From assembly GCA_947387485.1 (NCBI GenBank), contig CANDNT010000015.1, positions 21,349 through 85,348 on the forward strand: 64,000 nucleotides of DNA. The letters run 5' to 3'. The DNA comes from Aquimarina rhabdastrellae. Lineage in GTDB: Bacteria; Bacteroidota; Bacteroidia; Flavobacteriales; Flavobacteriaceae. The notes below the pieces were generated by a model, which worked only from the letters and a program-made list of their open reading frames with translations, had not been told where the DNA came from and did no database searches. The translations under genes were made by a program, and so were the position numbers. Below, piece by piece: positions 30,494 through 38,517 of this stretch; the stretch's first letter is position 1, and each line of letters starts with the position of its first letter.

Positions 30494-32557
30494 ATGATTG
30501 AAGAAAAAACGATAACAAAAGAACTACTACAACAAGCTTTTACAACACTTTGTACTGCAAAATCTATGGCAGAGTTGTATGAAGAAAATTTTAAAGTAGT
30601 ATCCAAATACGTACATGCAACATCAAGAGGTCATGAAGCAATTCAGATCGCAACCGCAATGCAATTATTGCCACAGGATTTTGCTTTTCCGTACTATCGA
30701 GATGACGCCATGTTACTCGGAATCGGAATGCGACCTTATGATCTAATGTTGCAATTGTTGGCCAAAAAGAATGATCCATTCTCTGGAGGAAGAACTTATT
30801 ATTCTCATCCGAGTTTAAAAGATGATGATAAACCTAAAATTCCACATCAATCATCTGCAACAGGAATGCAAGCCATTCCGTCTACAGGAGTTGCCATGGG
30901 ATTACAATACAAAGAATTGGTAGGCTTAGATGATGCTTCGTTACAAGAGAAACCACTAGTGGTTTGTTCGTTAGGAGATGCCTCTGTAACAGAAGGAGAA
31001 GTCGCAGAAGCGTTCCAGATGGCAGCCTTAAAGCAATTACCAGTTTTGTATTTAATTCAGGATAACGGATGGGATATATCGGCAAATGCAGCAGAAACCA
31101 GAGCACAAAATGCAGCAGAATATGCACGAGGATTTAATGGATTAGAAGCGATAAGCATTGATGGCGCTAATTTTATAGAAAGTTATTTAGCAGTACAAAA
31201 AGCAATCCGAATCATACGAGAAGAGCGTAGACCGGTATTAGTACATGCTAAAGTTCCATTATTGAATCACCATACTTCTGGTGTGCGTATGGAATGGTAT
31301 CGAGATGATCTAGAAGAAGCACGTACTAGAGATCCATATCCAGTATTGCGTCAGCAATTATTAGATAATGGATTCACGACAGAAGAAATTGAAACTATAG
31401 AAGCAGCAGCAAGAAAACAAGTTGCTGCAGATTTAGAAGAAGCTTTACAACAAGAAGATCCTTCACCAGAAGATTTATATACACACGATTTTGCACCTAC
31501 ACCCATTACAACAGAAGTAGGAGAGCGAGCTCCAGCTGATAAAGATGAGGTGGTGATGGTAGACTGTGCCTTATTTGCAGTAGAAGAGTTAATGAGAACC
31601 AATAAGGAATGTTTGTTATATGGGCAAGATGTTGGTGGACGATTAGGAGGTGTATTTAGAGAAGCAGCAACCTTAGCGCAGAAATTTGGAGACGAACGTG
31701 TATTCAATACACCGATTCAAGAAGCTTTTATTATAGGATCTACAGTGGGAATGTCGGCAGTGGGATTAAAACCAATAGTCGAAGTTCAATTTGCAGATTA
31801 TATCTGGCCAGGACTGAATCAATTATTTACAGAAGTAAGTAGATCTTGTTATTTATCAAATGGTAAATGGCCAGTTTCGATGATTTTACGTGTACCTATA
31901 GGTGCTTACGGAAGCGGAGGTCCATATCATTCGTCTTCGGTAGAATCTGTGGTGACAAATATACGAGGGGTTAAAATTGCATATCCAAGTAATGGAGCAG
32001 ATTTAAAGGGATTGATGAAAGCAGCATATCACGATCCTAATCCAGTAGTAATTTTTGAGCATAAAGGATTGTATTGGTCAAAAGTAAAAGGGACAGAAAC
32101 TGCTCGTACTATAGAACCGTCAGAGGATTATGCATTGCCTTTCGGGAAAGCGAATGTAGTTCAAAAAATCTGGCAGCAAGACGATAAAGAAACCTTAACT
32201 ATTGTTACTTACGGAATGGGAGTTCATTGGGCATTAAATGCTACCAAAGACATGAAGGATACGGTAGAAATTATTGATCTACGTACCTTATATCCTCTAG
32301 ATGAAGCAACCATTATGGAATCGGTGAAGAAGCATAAAAAATGTTTAGTAGTAACTGAAGAACCTACGAATAACTCATTTGCAAGAAGTTTAAGCGGAAG
32401 AATTCAGGAAGAATGCTTCAGGTATTTAGATGCTCCTGTAATGACTATAGGATCAGAAAATGTACCTGCAATACCATTAAACAGTACATTAGAACAAACA
32501 ATGATTCCTTCGGCAGAAAAAGTAAAAGCAAAAATAGAAGCGCTTTTGGCGTATTAA
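30494..32557 (+). CDS. 2-oxoacid dehydrogenase E1, alpha and beta subunits fused
   Basis: A 687-residue thiamine-diphosphate enzyme. Residues ~1-335 are the alpha part (HEAIQIATAMQLL, PYYRDDAMLLGIG, and the ThDP motif GDASVTEGEVAEAFQMAALKQLPVLYLIQDNGW); residues ~345-687 are the beta part (KECLLYGQDVGGRLGGVF, QEAFIIGSTVGMSAVGLKPIVEVQFADYIW, ILRVPIGAYGSGGPYHSSSVE). Such fused E1 proteins are common in Bacteroidota and are usually branched-chain 2-oxoacid dehydrogenases. The enzyme decarboxylates the 2-oxoacid and acylates the E2 lipoyl group. A terminator follows, ending a co-directional run that began with paaE. Phenylpyruvate as an additional substrate is my inference. Confidence 0.92.
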   Translation: MIEEKTITKELLQQAFTTLCTAKSMAELYEENFKVVSKYVHATSRGHEAIQIATAMQLLPQDFAFPYYRDDAMLLGIGMRPYDLMLQLLAKKNDPFSGGRTYYSHPSLKDDDKPKIPHQSSATGMQAIPSTGVAMGLQYKELVGLDDASLQEKPLVVCSLGDASVTEGEVAEAFQMAALKQLPVLYLIQDNGWDISANAAETRAQNAAEYARGFNGLEAISIDGANFIESYLAVQKAIRIIREERRPVLVHAKVPLLNHHTSGVRMEWYRDDLEEARTRDPYPVLRQQLLDNGFTTEEIETIEAAARKQVAADLEEALQQEDPSPEDLYTHDFAPTPITTEVGERAPADKDEVVMVDCALFAVEELMRTNKECLLYGQDVGGRLGGVFREAATLAQKFGDERVFNTPIQEAFIIGSTVGMSAVGLKPIVEVQFADYIWPGLNQLFTEVSRSCYLSNGKWPVSMILRVPIGAYGSGGPYHSSSVESVVTNIRGVKIAYPSNGADLKGLMKAAYHDPNPVVIFEHKGLYWSKVKGTETARTIEPSEDYALPFGKANVVQKIWQQDDKETLTIVTYGMGVHWALNATKDMKDTVEIIDLRTLYPLDEATIMESVKKHKKCLVVTEEPTNNSFARSLSGRIQEECFRYLDAPVMTIGSENVPAIPLNSTLEQTMIPSAEKVKAKIEALLAY

Positions 32558-32615
32558 TAAAAAATGAAGTAGATCGATGAAGATTTAAAATAGCTTTTGA
32601 TGAACAAACATAAAG

Positions 32616-32646
32616 TCCAACTACAAATACTGTAGTTGGATTTTGT
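32616..32646. terminator. Bidirectional terminator after the E1 gene
   Basis: TCCAACTACA and TGTAGTTGGA make a 10-bp perfect stem with a 5-nt loop, followed by TTTTG, between convergent genes. Confidence 0.75.
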
Positions 32647-32647
32647 T

Positions 32648-32926
32648 TTAAAGAGGCCATTCTTGTTCGATCCAATTCCGTATATTTTCTTGACTTCTTA
32701 TATTAGTAGGAGCTTTTTGAATTAAATCTTCTAATTTTTTAACATCAGTTAAAGATGATAAAAAAGTATGTTTTTTTAAAAAGGAGTTGATGAAATAAAG
32801 TATTTCGTATCCTTCATTTCGATTTAATAGAGTACTATCAATTTTTCCTGTAACTTTTGGATCATCACCTCCATAGGCAGACCAAGAATAATCTAGAGTT
32901 AAATTGTCAATTGAAATCTGTAACAT
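32648..32926 (-). CDS. Conserved-looking hypothetical protein
   Basis: A 92-residue protein I do not recognise. It starts with strand-like residues (MLQISIDNLTLDYSWSAYGG, then DDPKVTGKID) and continues with amphipathic helices rich in Lys, Leu and Glu. There is no signal peptide, membrane segment or cysteine. The gene is isolated, points toward the E1 gene and shares its terminator. Codon use looks like that of a real gene. Confidence 0.6.
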   Translation of the reverse strand: MLQISIDNLTLDYSWSAYGGDDPKVTGKIDSTLLNRNEGYEILYFINSFLKKHTFLSSLTDVKKLEDLIQKAPTNIRSQENIRNWIEQEWPL

Positions 32927-33116
32927 AAAAAAGTTTTTAGAAATTAGGGTTTAAAAATAGACGTTCTTAATGATTTTTTTTTACGGGAAACCATAATGAG
33001 AAGTTTCTTTTGGTAATTTTCCGTACCTTTTTATAGAAAACAAACAAGTGATTTTACGTATAGTAAAGCTATTGGGATACTTCTATTTTCGTAAAAAATA
33101 AATCAAAATAGTACCT

Positions 33117-34469
33117 ATGAAAATCTTAACTCGCAAACGAATCATAACGTTGCTTATCGTGCTGGGAATTGTCATTGCATGGCAGACCTATTTATTACCT
33201 ACGCTCAAAGTAGCTACTGGATATGCTGCAAAATATGCATGTTCGCATCAATTTTTGAGTAATATATCCAAAGCCAATGTAGACGCCTCTTTGGATTTTT
33301 TTCCAACGAACTTGGCGACAAGAAAAATAGATGAAGCGAATAAAAAAGTGGAAGTTTCATTTTTTGGATTTTTAGCAAAACAGACTGCTAATTTTTATCG
33401 CAATGGAGATTCTTGTGGATGTGTTTTAGGCGATTATAAAGGAGATAAATTAGACAAGCGAACAAGCTTTCAAAAAGTTCCAGCACCTAATACAACCCAA
33501 ATTTGGCCAGAAGGAGATGTTTTAAGAGATTCAATACCTGAGTATATCAATGCAATTGCAATTGATGAGGTTTTAAAAAGCACATTAGAAGCCAATAAAG
33601 GGGCTTATGCAATTTTAGTAGCTTATAAAAACTGGTTGGTAGCCGAAGAATACCAAGAAGGAGTACAACAAGATTCTAGAATCTTAGGATGGTCTATGAC
33701 CAAAAGTGTAGGGAATGCATTTTTTGGTATTATGGAAAAAGACCAAAAAGTAAATATTAAAGATGTTACAAGGTTTTCTACATGGGCAAATGATGATCGA
33801 AAAACCATTACAGTGAGTGATCTTTTACGTATGAATAGCGGATTAAAATGGAGCGAGAATTACGGAAGTTTATCCGATGTGACTCGTATGTTATATTTAG
33901 AAAAAGATTTTCCTGCTTTTGCAAAGCAATCACCTTTAGCGGAAGCTCCGGGAACGAAATGGTTATACTCCTCAGGAACCTCAAATTTGTTATCAAAAGT
34001 AATGAGAAATAGTGTGACAGGATTTGAAAACTATAATGCATTTCCGAAACAACGATTGTTTGATCCTATAGGAATGAAAAGTGCAGTAATCGAAACGGAT
34101 AATGTGTCTAATTATGTATTGTCATCTTATTGTTGGGCTACTGCAAGAGATTGGACGCGTTTTGGATTGTTGTATTTGTATAAAGGAAACTGGTTTGGGA
34201 AACAGATTTTTACTGAAGAATGGGTAGATTATAGTACCACTCCAGTAGCAGACTCGGATGGATTGTATGGAGCACAAATATGGTTAAATGCTACTCAAAA
34301 AAGAATTCCATCGGCACCTAAGGATGCTTTTTTTGAAAATGGATTTGGAGGACAACGCATTTTAATTATTCCGTCTAAAGATTTAGTGATTACTGTAATG
34401 AGCGGAAAAGCCGATGATTTTGACTTTGATGAATTATATACACAGATTTTTAAGCATATAAAACAGTAA
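33117..34469 (+). CDS. Class C beta-lactamase-fold serine hydrolase
   Basis: A 450-residue penicilloyl-serine-fold hydrolase anchored by an N-terminal membrane helix (residues 8-22, RIITLLIVLGIVIAW). The nucleophile motif SMTK gives Ser193 and Lys196; LLRMNSGLKW follows, WLYSSGTSNLLSKV supplies the Tyr of the second motif, and GFGGQ near 408 replaces the third. This is the layout of the 6-aminohexanoate-dimer hydrolase/EstB-like group rather than of true beta-lactamases. Substrate unknown: an amide, ester or peptidoglycan fragment. It stands alone, with a strong terminator shared with the convergent KAP NTPase gene. Confidence 0.88.
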   Translation: MKILTRKRIITLLIVLGIVIAWQTYLLPTLKVATGYAAKYACSHQFLSNISKANVDASLDFFPTNLATRKIDEANKKVEVSFFGFLAKQTANFYRNGDSCGCVLGDYKGDKLDKRTSFQKVPAPNTTQIWPEGDVLRDSIPEYINAIAIDEVLKSTLEANKGAYAILVAYKNWLVAEEYQEGVQQDSRILGWSMTKSVGNAFFGIMEKDQKVNIKDVTRFSTWANDDRKTITVSDLLRMNSGLKWSENYGSLSDVTRMLYLEKDFPAFAKQSPLAEAPGTKWLYSSGTSNLLSKVMRNSVTGFENYNAFPKQRLFDPIGMKSAVIETDNVSNYVLSSYCWATARDWTRFGLLYLYKGNWFGKQIFTEEWVDYSTTPVADSDGLYGAQIWLNATQKRIPSAPKDAFFENGFGGQRILIIPSKDLVITVMSGKADDFDFDELYTQIFKHIKQ

Positions 34470-34476
34470 AAGATGA

Positions 34477-34505
34477 ATCCCTCAATAATTGATTTATTGA
34501 GGGAT
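34477..34505. terminator. Bidirectional terminator
   Basis: ATCCCTCAATAA (34477-34488) and TTATTGAGGGAT (34494-34505) form a 12-bp perfect stem between the convergent hydrolase and NTPase genes. Confidence 0.8.
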
Positions 34506-34512
34506 TTTAGAT

Positions 34513-35994
34513 TTAATTATAAACTCTCTCTTTTTCTAGATTTAGATATTGATCAAAAGCTTTTTGTATAAAAAGATGAGTTGGGAGTTGTTTTATAACT
34601 GAATCATAACTGTTGCCATTAACACGTAAAATAGTACCGAAAAACTGTTCATTTGTTGATCCTTTGCTATCAATACGATATTCAACATTAAAGGTTTGCT
34701 TATTAAGATGAATTGAAAATGTATGAATATAACTAGGTTGATTTAAGTTAGAGTGAGATAAATGTTTATGATGATTTAGAAAGGATATTATAAAGAAATC
34801 TAATTGTTGAATAGATATGTCGTTTTCGGGTAATTTATTTAAGAGTATTTTTAAGTTTATAGAAGAACCTAAAAGAATAGATAAAAAATCAAAAATGAGT
34901 ACTATTGGAAAAGCATAATGAGGTATATCCTTAGTATCAATAACAAAAAAATAGTTGTCAATAGGATAATGATTATTGGTATTAAATTTTAATAAGGAAC
35001 GAAGATTCAATAAATCCTTTTGTATGAAAATTACTAAAAGATTAGTGATTATTTTTGATAAAGGATTTTTCTGTTTAAGATTAAGAATCTTATCTAAATT
35101 ATTAAAATCATGAGAAAGCTTAATTTTTTTTAATATCTCTTCAACATTCCGTTTAATAATAGCTTTATTGTTGTAATAAAAGATTTCATGATTATAAAAT
35201 TTATCCAGATATCCATTAAAATCTACACCAACTCCATAGCGATGGTGAAAGATTTTGCGAATATTATCCATATCACAGACCAAAATGATTTTATCTAAGT
35301 TAAATTTATTATCATCGTTAGTATCTAAATCAAAATGGCAAGCAAAAATATTAAGAATCCTAAAAATATGATCAGGATCCAAACGATCTAGATCATCGAT
35401 TATCAATACCGTTTGTTTAGTTATTTTTTCTTCATTATCAATGTTTTTAGAAGCATTTATTAATTGACCAACTAATTGAGTTATCATATCTTCTTCATAA
35501 ATAGAACCGTTTTGATCTTTAATTTGTTCTAGAAATTCAATAATTTTCTTTTCGTCGTTTATTGACTGCTCGTTTTGATAAGCCTCTACCTTTTCTTTAA
35601 ACTCTTTGGTAGATTCGGCTATCGTTGCAATTGATTTTCCTATTTTACCTAAACCTTTAGCTAAGATAGATATAGCTTCAAGAGCATTATTTTTTATATA
35701 ATATTCAGTGGCAACAATTTTGGAAATATCTAATTTTTCAAAGTCGATATCTTTTCCTAAGAGTTGAAAGGCAAGGTCATATTTGATATAGTTAATAACA
35801 TCATCATTAGAAGATATAGAGTAATTAACAGGTGAGATTGTAAAGACTTCGTACTCATCACGGTCTTTAAAAAAATCTTTAAGAAAATAAGTTTTGCCAA
35901 TTCCAAAAATTCCAGAGAAAATAATATGGTCGTTACCCTCAATAAGGAGATGTTCATTAAAACGCTCTGCTTCAACAGTAATATCTAATTGCAT
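34513..35994 (-). CDS. KAP-family P-loop NTPase
   Basis: A 493-residue P-loop ATPase of the KAP/STAND type. Walker A GIFGIGKT is at residues 28-35, Walker B TVLIIDDLDR at 195-204, followed by the typical RLDPDHIFRILNIFACHF and ILVCDMDNIRKIF. Unlike classical KAP proteins I see no pair of membrane helices between the two motifs; there is a weakly hydrophobic helix near residues 105-128 (AISILAKGLGKIGKSIATIA). The C-terminal ~200 residues are unfamiliar. KAP NTPases have been linked to phage exclusion (PifA) and to membrane-associated signalling. It is the nearest gene to the small-peptide array, same strand, but separated by a terminator. Confidence 0.85.
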   Translation of the reverse strand: MQLDITVEAERFNEHLLIEGNDHIIFSGIFGIGKTYFLKDFFKDRDEYEVFTISPVNYSISSNDDVINYIKYDLAFQLLGKDIDFEKLDISKIVATEYYIKNNALEAISILAKGLGKIGKSIATIAESTKEFKEKVEAYQNEQSINDEKKIIEFLEQIKDQNGSIYEEDMITQLVGQLINASKNIDNEEKITKQTVLIIDDLDRLDPDHIFRILNIFACHFDLDTNDDNKFNLDKIILVCDMDNIRKIFHHRYGVGVDFNGYLDKFYNHEIFYYNNKAIIKRNVEEILKKIKLSHDFNNLDKILNLKQKNPLSKIITNLLVIFIQKDLLNLRSLLKFNTNNHYPIDNYFFVIDTKDIPHYAFPIVLIFDFLSILLGSSINLKILLNKLPENDISIQQLDFFIISFLNHHKHLSHSNLNQPSYIHTFSIHLNKQTFNVEYRIDSKGSTNEQFFGTILRVNGNSYDSVIKQLPTHLFIQKAFDQYLNLEKERVYN

Positions 35995-36063
35995 AATGTA
36001 GTATTCAAAGTTTTGCTAAAATTAACGATAAATACTAGAATGATTTTACGGATAGTCGTAAAA

Positions 36064-36096
36064 CAAATGCCTTTCTTAACTCAATAAGAAAGGCAT
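36064..36096 (-). terminator. Terminator of peptide gene A
   Basis: ATGCCTTTCTTA (36067-36078) pairs perfectly with TAAGAAAGGCAT (36085-36096). The core GCCTTTCTTA recurs in the terminator at 36517-36548, so gene and terminator appear to have been duplicated together. Confidence 0.75.
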
Positions 36097-36146
36097 GATA
36101 AATTTATGTATAAACTAAAAAAGAAGTACTAAGACTTCGATTTTAA

Positions 36147-36326
36147 TTAAAACCATAAGCAAAATCTTCCGTTACATCTTCCGTAGTCACAGTCTCTAGG
36201 ATCTGGAGAAGTACAACACATAGGCCCGCGTTGAATACAACCTTCGCGACCTGCAGCTCCGTTAAGACTTTTTTGATCGTTTTTTGATAAGATTTGAATT
36301 CCTTTTAATGATTTGATGTTTTTCAT
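36147..36326 (-). CDS. GG-type-leader cysteine-rich peptide, array member A (59 residues)
   Basis: A 59-residue precursor found by reading the strand directly. The leader is MKNIKSLKGIQILSKNDQK followed by SLNGAAG, a Gly-Ala version of the double-glycine site. The core shares the framework of the three neighbours: C-x6-CC-x7-C-x4-C-x4-C and the ending LWF. Conserved pieces are QRG before CC and DYG between the later cysteines. Six cysteines suggest three disulfides or another crosslinked scaffold. It is the last gene of the array, with its own terminator 51 bases downstream and a 276-base gap upstream that may hold its own promoter. Function unknown; a bacteriocin-like or signalling peptide is most likely. 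Confidence 0.82.
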   Translation of the reverse strand: MKNIKSLKGIQILSKNDQKSLNGAAGREGCIQRGPMCCTSPDPRDCDYGRCNGRFCLWF

Positions 36327-36516
36327 GATTAGAGTTTTAAATATTAATAAATTATTGAGTTTAGATAATTCTTGTTGTATTGTTTTTGAACAGATTTTTT
36401 GAGATGATTAATTTTTGTAACCTCACTAATTTAGTGTAAAATAAAAAGTTACGGTTGAGGTATAGGCATAAAATAATTATGGTTAAAATAGAACAAACAG
36501 TTTTGTAAAATAGTAA

Positions 36517-36548
36517 AGCCTTTCTTAACCCCAAACGTAAGAAAGGCT
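36517..36548 (-). terminator. Terminator of peptide genes B-C
   Basis: AGCCTTTCTTA (36517-36527) pairs with TAAGAAAGGCT (36538-36548). It lies 55 bases past the stop of array member B, the same distance as for member A. Confidence 0.75.
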
Positions 36549-36602
36549 CTACAAACTAATTATAATTAAAAAAGAAGAATTAATAATGAAATTTAAAAAC
36601 TC

Positions 36603-36785
36603 TTAATACCAAAGACAGGAATAGCCATTATTGCATATACCATAATCACAAAAGATTTCGCCATTATAATTAACACAGCATTGTCTACCTCTTTGGGTAC
36701 AAGAACGTCTTACAGCTCCTGAAATTTCTTGTTGTTCTATTTTACTAAGTCTTTTAAGACCTGTTATGTATTTAAGTTTTTTCAT
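36603..36785 (-). CDS. GG-type-leader cysteine-rich peptide, array member B
   Basis: A 60-residue precursor. The leader MKKLKYITGLKRLSKIEQQ ends in EISGA, matching its neighbours. The core (~36 residues) has C-x6-CC-x8-C-x4-C-x5-C and finishes CLWY; QRG, CC and DYG are conserved with members A and C. It begins 19 bases after the stop of member C, so B and C form one transcription unit. It lacks acidic character in the core (many Arg, Asn, Tyr), so the mature peptide should be basic. No exporter, LanB/LanC, radical-SAM or immunity gene adjoins it. Confidence 0.83.
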   Translation of the reverse strand: MKKLKYITGLKRLSKIEQQEISGAVRRSCTQRGRQCCVNYNGEIFCDYGICNNGYSCLWY

Positions 36786-36804
36786 GACTATTAATTAAGA
36801 AGGA

Positions 36805-36996
36805 TTAATACCAAGCGCAAAAACGTCCATTGATACATTCTCCATAATCACATAAGTAATTTCCTGAACCAAAATTACGACAACATTTACTCCCTTGTTG
36901 ATAACAACCAGAAGGTGCAACACCCGCTCCAGAGATGTTTTTTTGTTCAGTTTTACTTAAGTGAGAGATACCTTTAATTGAATTAAGTTTTTTCAT
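36805..36996 (-). CDS. GG-type-leader cysteine-rich peptide, array member C
   Basis: A 63-residue precursor with leader MKKLNSIKGISHLSKTEQK then NISGAG, and a core with C-x6-CC-x9-C-x4-C-x5-C ending CAWY. The DYGE and NGRF segments match members A and B. The loop after CC is one residue longer than in B, showing that variation concentrates there while cysteine order stays fixed. It is followed closely by member B. The leader pattern L-SK-x-(E/D)Q is shared with the two separate peptides at 6.1 and 12.4 kb, implying a common processing and export machine encoded elsewhere. Confidence 0.83.
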   Translation of the reverse strand: MKKLNSIKGISHLSKTEQKNISGAGVAPSGCYQQGSKCCRNFGSGNYLCDYGECINGRFCAWY

Positions 36997-37104
36997 GATT
37001 AGAGTGATTTATAAAATTAAAATTAATAGAAAAATTCGTTGATTGTGTTGAGGAGTAACCTCAAAATGATTATAGTAAATAGCGTGATTATGCTGTATAA
37101 ACGT

Positions 37105-37290
37105 TTATGACCACAAGCAAAAAGAATTTTGGAAACATTGACCTGGAGCACATTCTAAATATGAACCTGTTCGTTCGCAACATTGTTGTCCTCTTTGTTG
37201 ACAAGGATGAGTCCATCCTCCACCATCAATACTACGTTGGTCGTTTTTTGACAAGATTTTAATACCAGAAATTAGCACTAAAGCTTTCAT
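37105..37290 (-). CDS. GG-leader cysteine-rich peptide, array member D
   Basis: A 61-residue precursor. The leader MKALVLISGIKILSKNDQR ends in SIDGGG, the clearest double-glycine site of the array. The core has C-x6-CC-x8-C-x4-C-x5-C and ends CLWS; QRGQQCC is conserved, while DYG is replaced by APG, making it the most divergent member. It is first in the array on the minus strand, 108 bases upstream of member C, and could share a transcript with C and B because no terminator is seen between them. Role unknown as for the others. Confidence 0.82.
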   Translation of the reverse strand: MKALVLISGIKILSKNDQRSIDGGGWTHPCQQRGQQCCERTGSYLECAPGQCFQNSFCLWS

Positions 37291-37714
37291 AAGATGATCA
37301 TTTTGTGATCTGTCTAATGTATTGCAAAATAATGTATTATGAAGACTGTAATACCACCAAATATATATGGAAAAGCATCCTTAAAAAGATCGAGAGAAAA
37401 ATCTCAATCTTTTTAAAGTGGTTAATTTCATTTGGGGTAAAATCAAAAAAGGATGCAAAAATGAGTTATATGTTTAGTATAGCTCGAAAATGATTTAAAA
37501 AAAACAAACTTTAATATTTTATAAATCCGGGCAAAAGTAAAAGATACAACGTTAAGTTGTATACGGAAGAACCTCAAAAGATATAAGGTTTATAAATGGA
37601 AATAGAAGGTGTGAGTTGATTAGTTGTTGTTAGTTAGTGAGTTATGGTTTGGAAGATTAAAATAAATAAAGGATATAATAACCTAAATTTAATTTAGAAA
37701 AACTAGTATATAAA
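37291..37714. other. Gene-poor region with nested inverted repeats
   Basis: No convincing gene is seen in these ~420 bases. A hairpin TTAAAAAGAT-C-GAGA / TCTC-A-ATCTTTTTAA occupies 37381-37416 and an outer pair GCATCCTT (37374-37381) / AAGGATGC (37449-37456) partly encloses it. A smaller stem ATACAAC/GTTGTAT is near 37545-37563. The region should hold the promoter of the peptide array; no clear TAnnTTTG was found on the minus strand. A 62-codon plus-strand frame here (37305-37493) looks accidental. Confidence 0.4.
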
Positions 37715-37741
37715 AAAGGAAGAGCAATTTACTCTTCCTTT
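37711..37741 (-). terminator. Terminator of the secreted-protein operon
   Basis: AAAGGAAGAG (37715-37724) pairs with CTCTTCCTTT (37732-37741); on the minus strand the stem runs into a T-rich stretch. Confidence 0.75.
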
Positions 37742-37747
37742 AAAACT

Positions 37748-38512
37748 TTATTTATAGATAATGTAATTGACTTTATCTACACCAGTATTACCTGTTCTGG
37801 AATCATATGCATAAACGGTAAGCTCATAATTACCAGGGGTATAAATAGTAGTTTCTCCTTCAAATAAATTAGAGCTAACAGAGGCTAACGTAAGCTCCTT
37901 TAAAAAAGCATCATCTTTTTTTAAGATACCTTTTACTTCCATAGCTTTGACATCCCATAGCCCATCATTTTTAATAGTACAACCACACATCATAACCATA
38001 TTAGCTTGAATTTTAAAAGGTTTATTCTTTACATCGTCTAAAGCCATATAATGATGTGTTCTAGGAGAAAGAATATCAATAATAAATCCAGAGATTTCTA
38101 AGATAATACCATCACCTAAAATATGTTTTCCCGGAATGAGCCATAAAGAGGTACTAGCAGATACTCTAGCCTGTTTATTGTTTATAGGAGAAATAGCTTC
38201 TATGGTAACAAAGGTTGCCTCTTTAAGATCAATAGAAGTTTCAAACTTGGCGGTGTTATCATCAGTAATAGGAGTATAACGCTCTTTAGGAGTTTTCATA
38301 ATTAACGTAGTATTACCTGTACTACCTGTAGTTTTACCTTGCGCTAAAATTTCGTTAGTCATTTGATTACGAATAATGATATAAGCACCACCTAGTGAGC
38401 TTCCTATAAATTTAGCGTCTTTTGCTTTAGCCCTTACAATGATTTTGGTATCGGTAGCATGAACAAAAGAAAGCATAAAACATGCTAGTAATAGCAAAAT
38501 GATTTTTTTCAT
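37748..38512 (-). CDS. Secreted protein of unknown function
   Basis: A 254-residue protein with a clear signal peptide (IILLLLACFMLSFVHA). The mature part is beta-strand rich: TKIIVRAKAKDAKFIG, AYIIIRNQMTNEILAQG, VTIEAISPINNKQARVS and a final ETTIYTPGNYELTVYAYDSRTGNTGVD suggest two Ig-like or carboxypeptidase-regulatory-like domains. The central MMCGCTIKNDGLW has two close cysteines. I do not recognise the family. It is 5 bases downstream of a MarR-type regulator and surely in one operon with it, so the regulator probably controls this protein's level. Confidence 0.75.
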   Translation of the reverse strand: MKKIILLLLACFMLSFVHATDTKIIVRAKAKDAKFIGSSLGGAYIIIRNQMTNEILAQGKTTGSTGNTTLIMKTPKERYTPITDDNTAKFETSIDLKEATFVTIEAISPINNKQARVSASTSLWLIPGKHILGDGIILEISGFIIDILSPRTHHYMALDDVKNKPFKIQANMVMMCGCTIKNDGLWDVKAMEVKGILKKDDAFLKELTLASVSSNLFEGETTIYTPGNYELTVYAYDSRTGNTGVDKVNYIIYK

Positions 38513-38517
38513 AATAA

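Noticed and set aside
31351..31707. 118-residue minus-strand frame in the E1 gene
   Set aside because: Antisense shadow of the alpha-beta junction of E1; Ser/Ala-rich composition from complementary codons.
36147..37290. Lanthipeptide reading of the cysteine array
   Set aside because: The cores have few Ser/Thr and a fixed six-cysteine pattern with CC, and no lanthionine enzymes are nearby; disulfides are more likely.
37305..37493. 62-residue plus-strand frame near the peptide array
   Set aside because: It runs through nested inverted repeats, has no family resemblance and no promoter.
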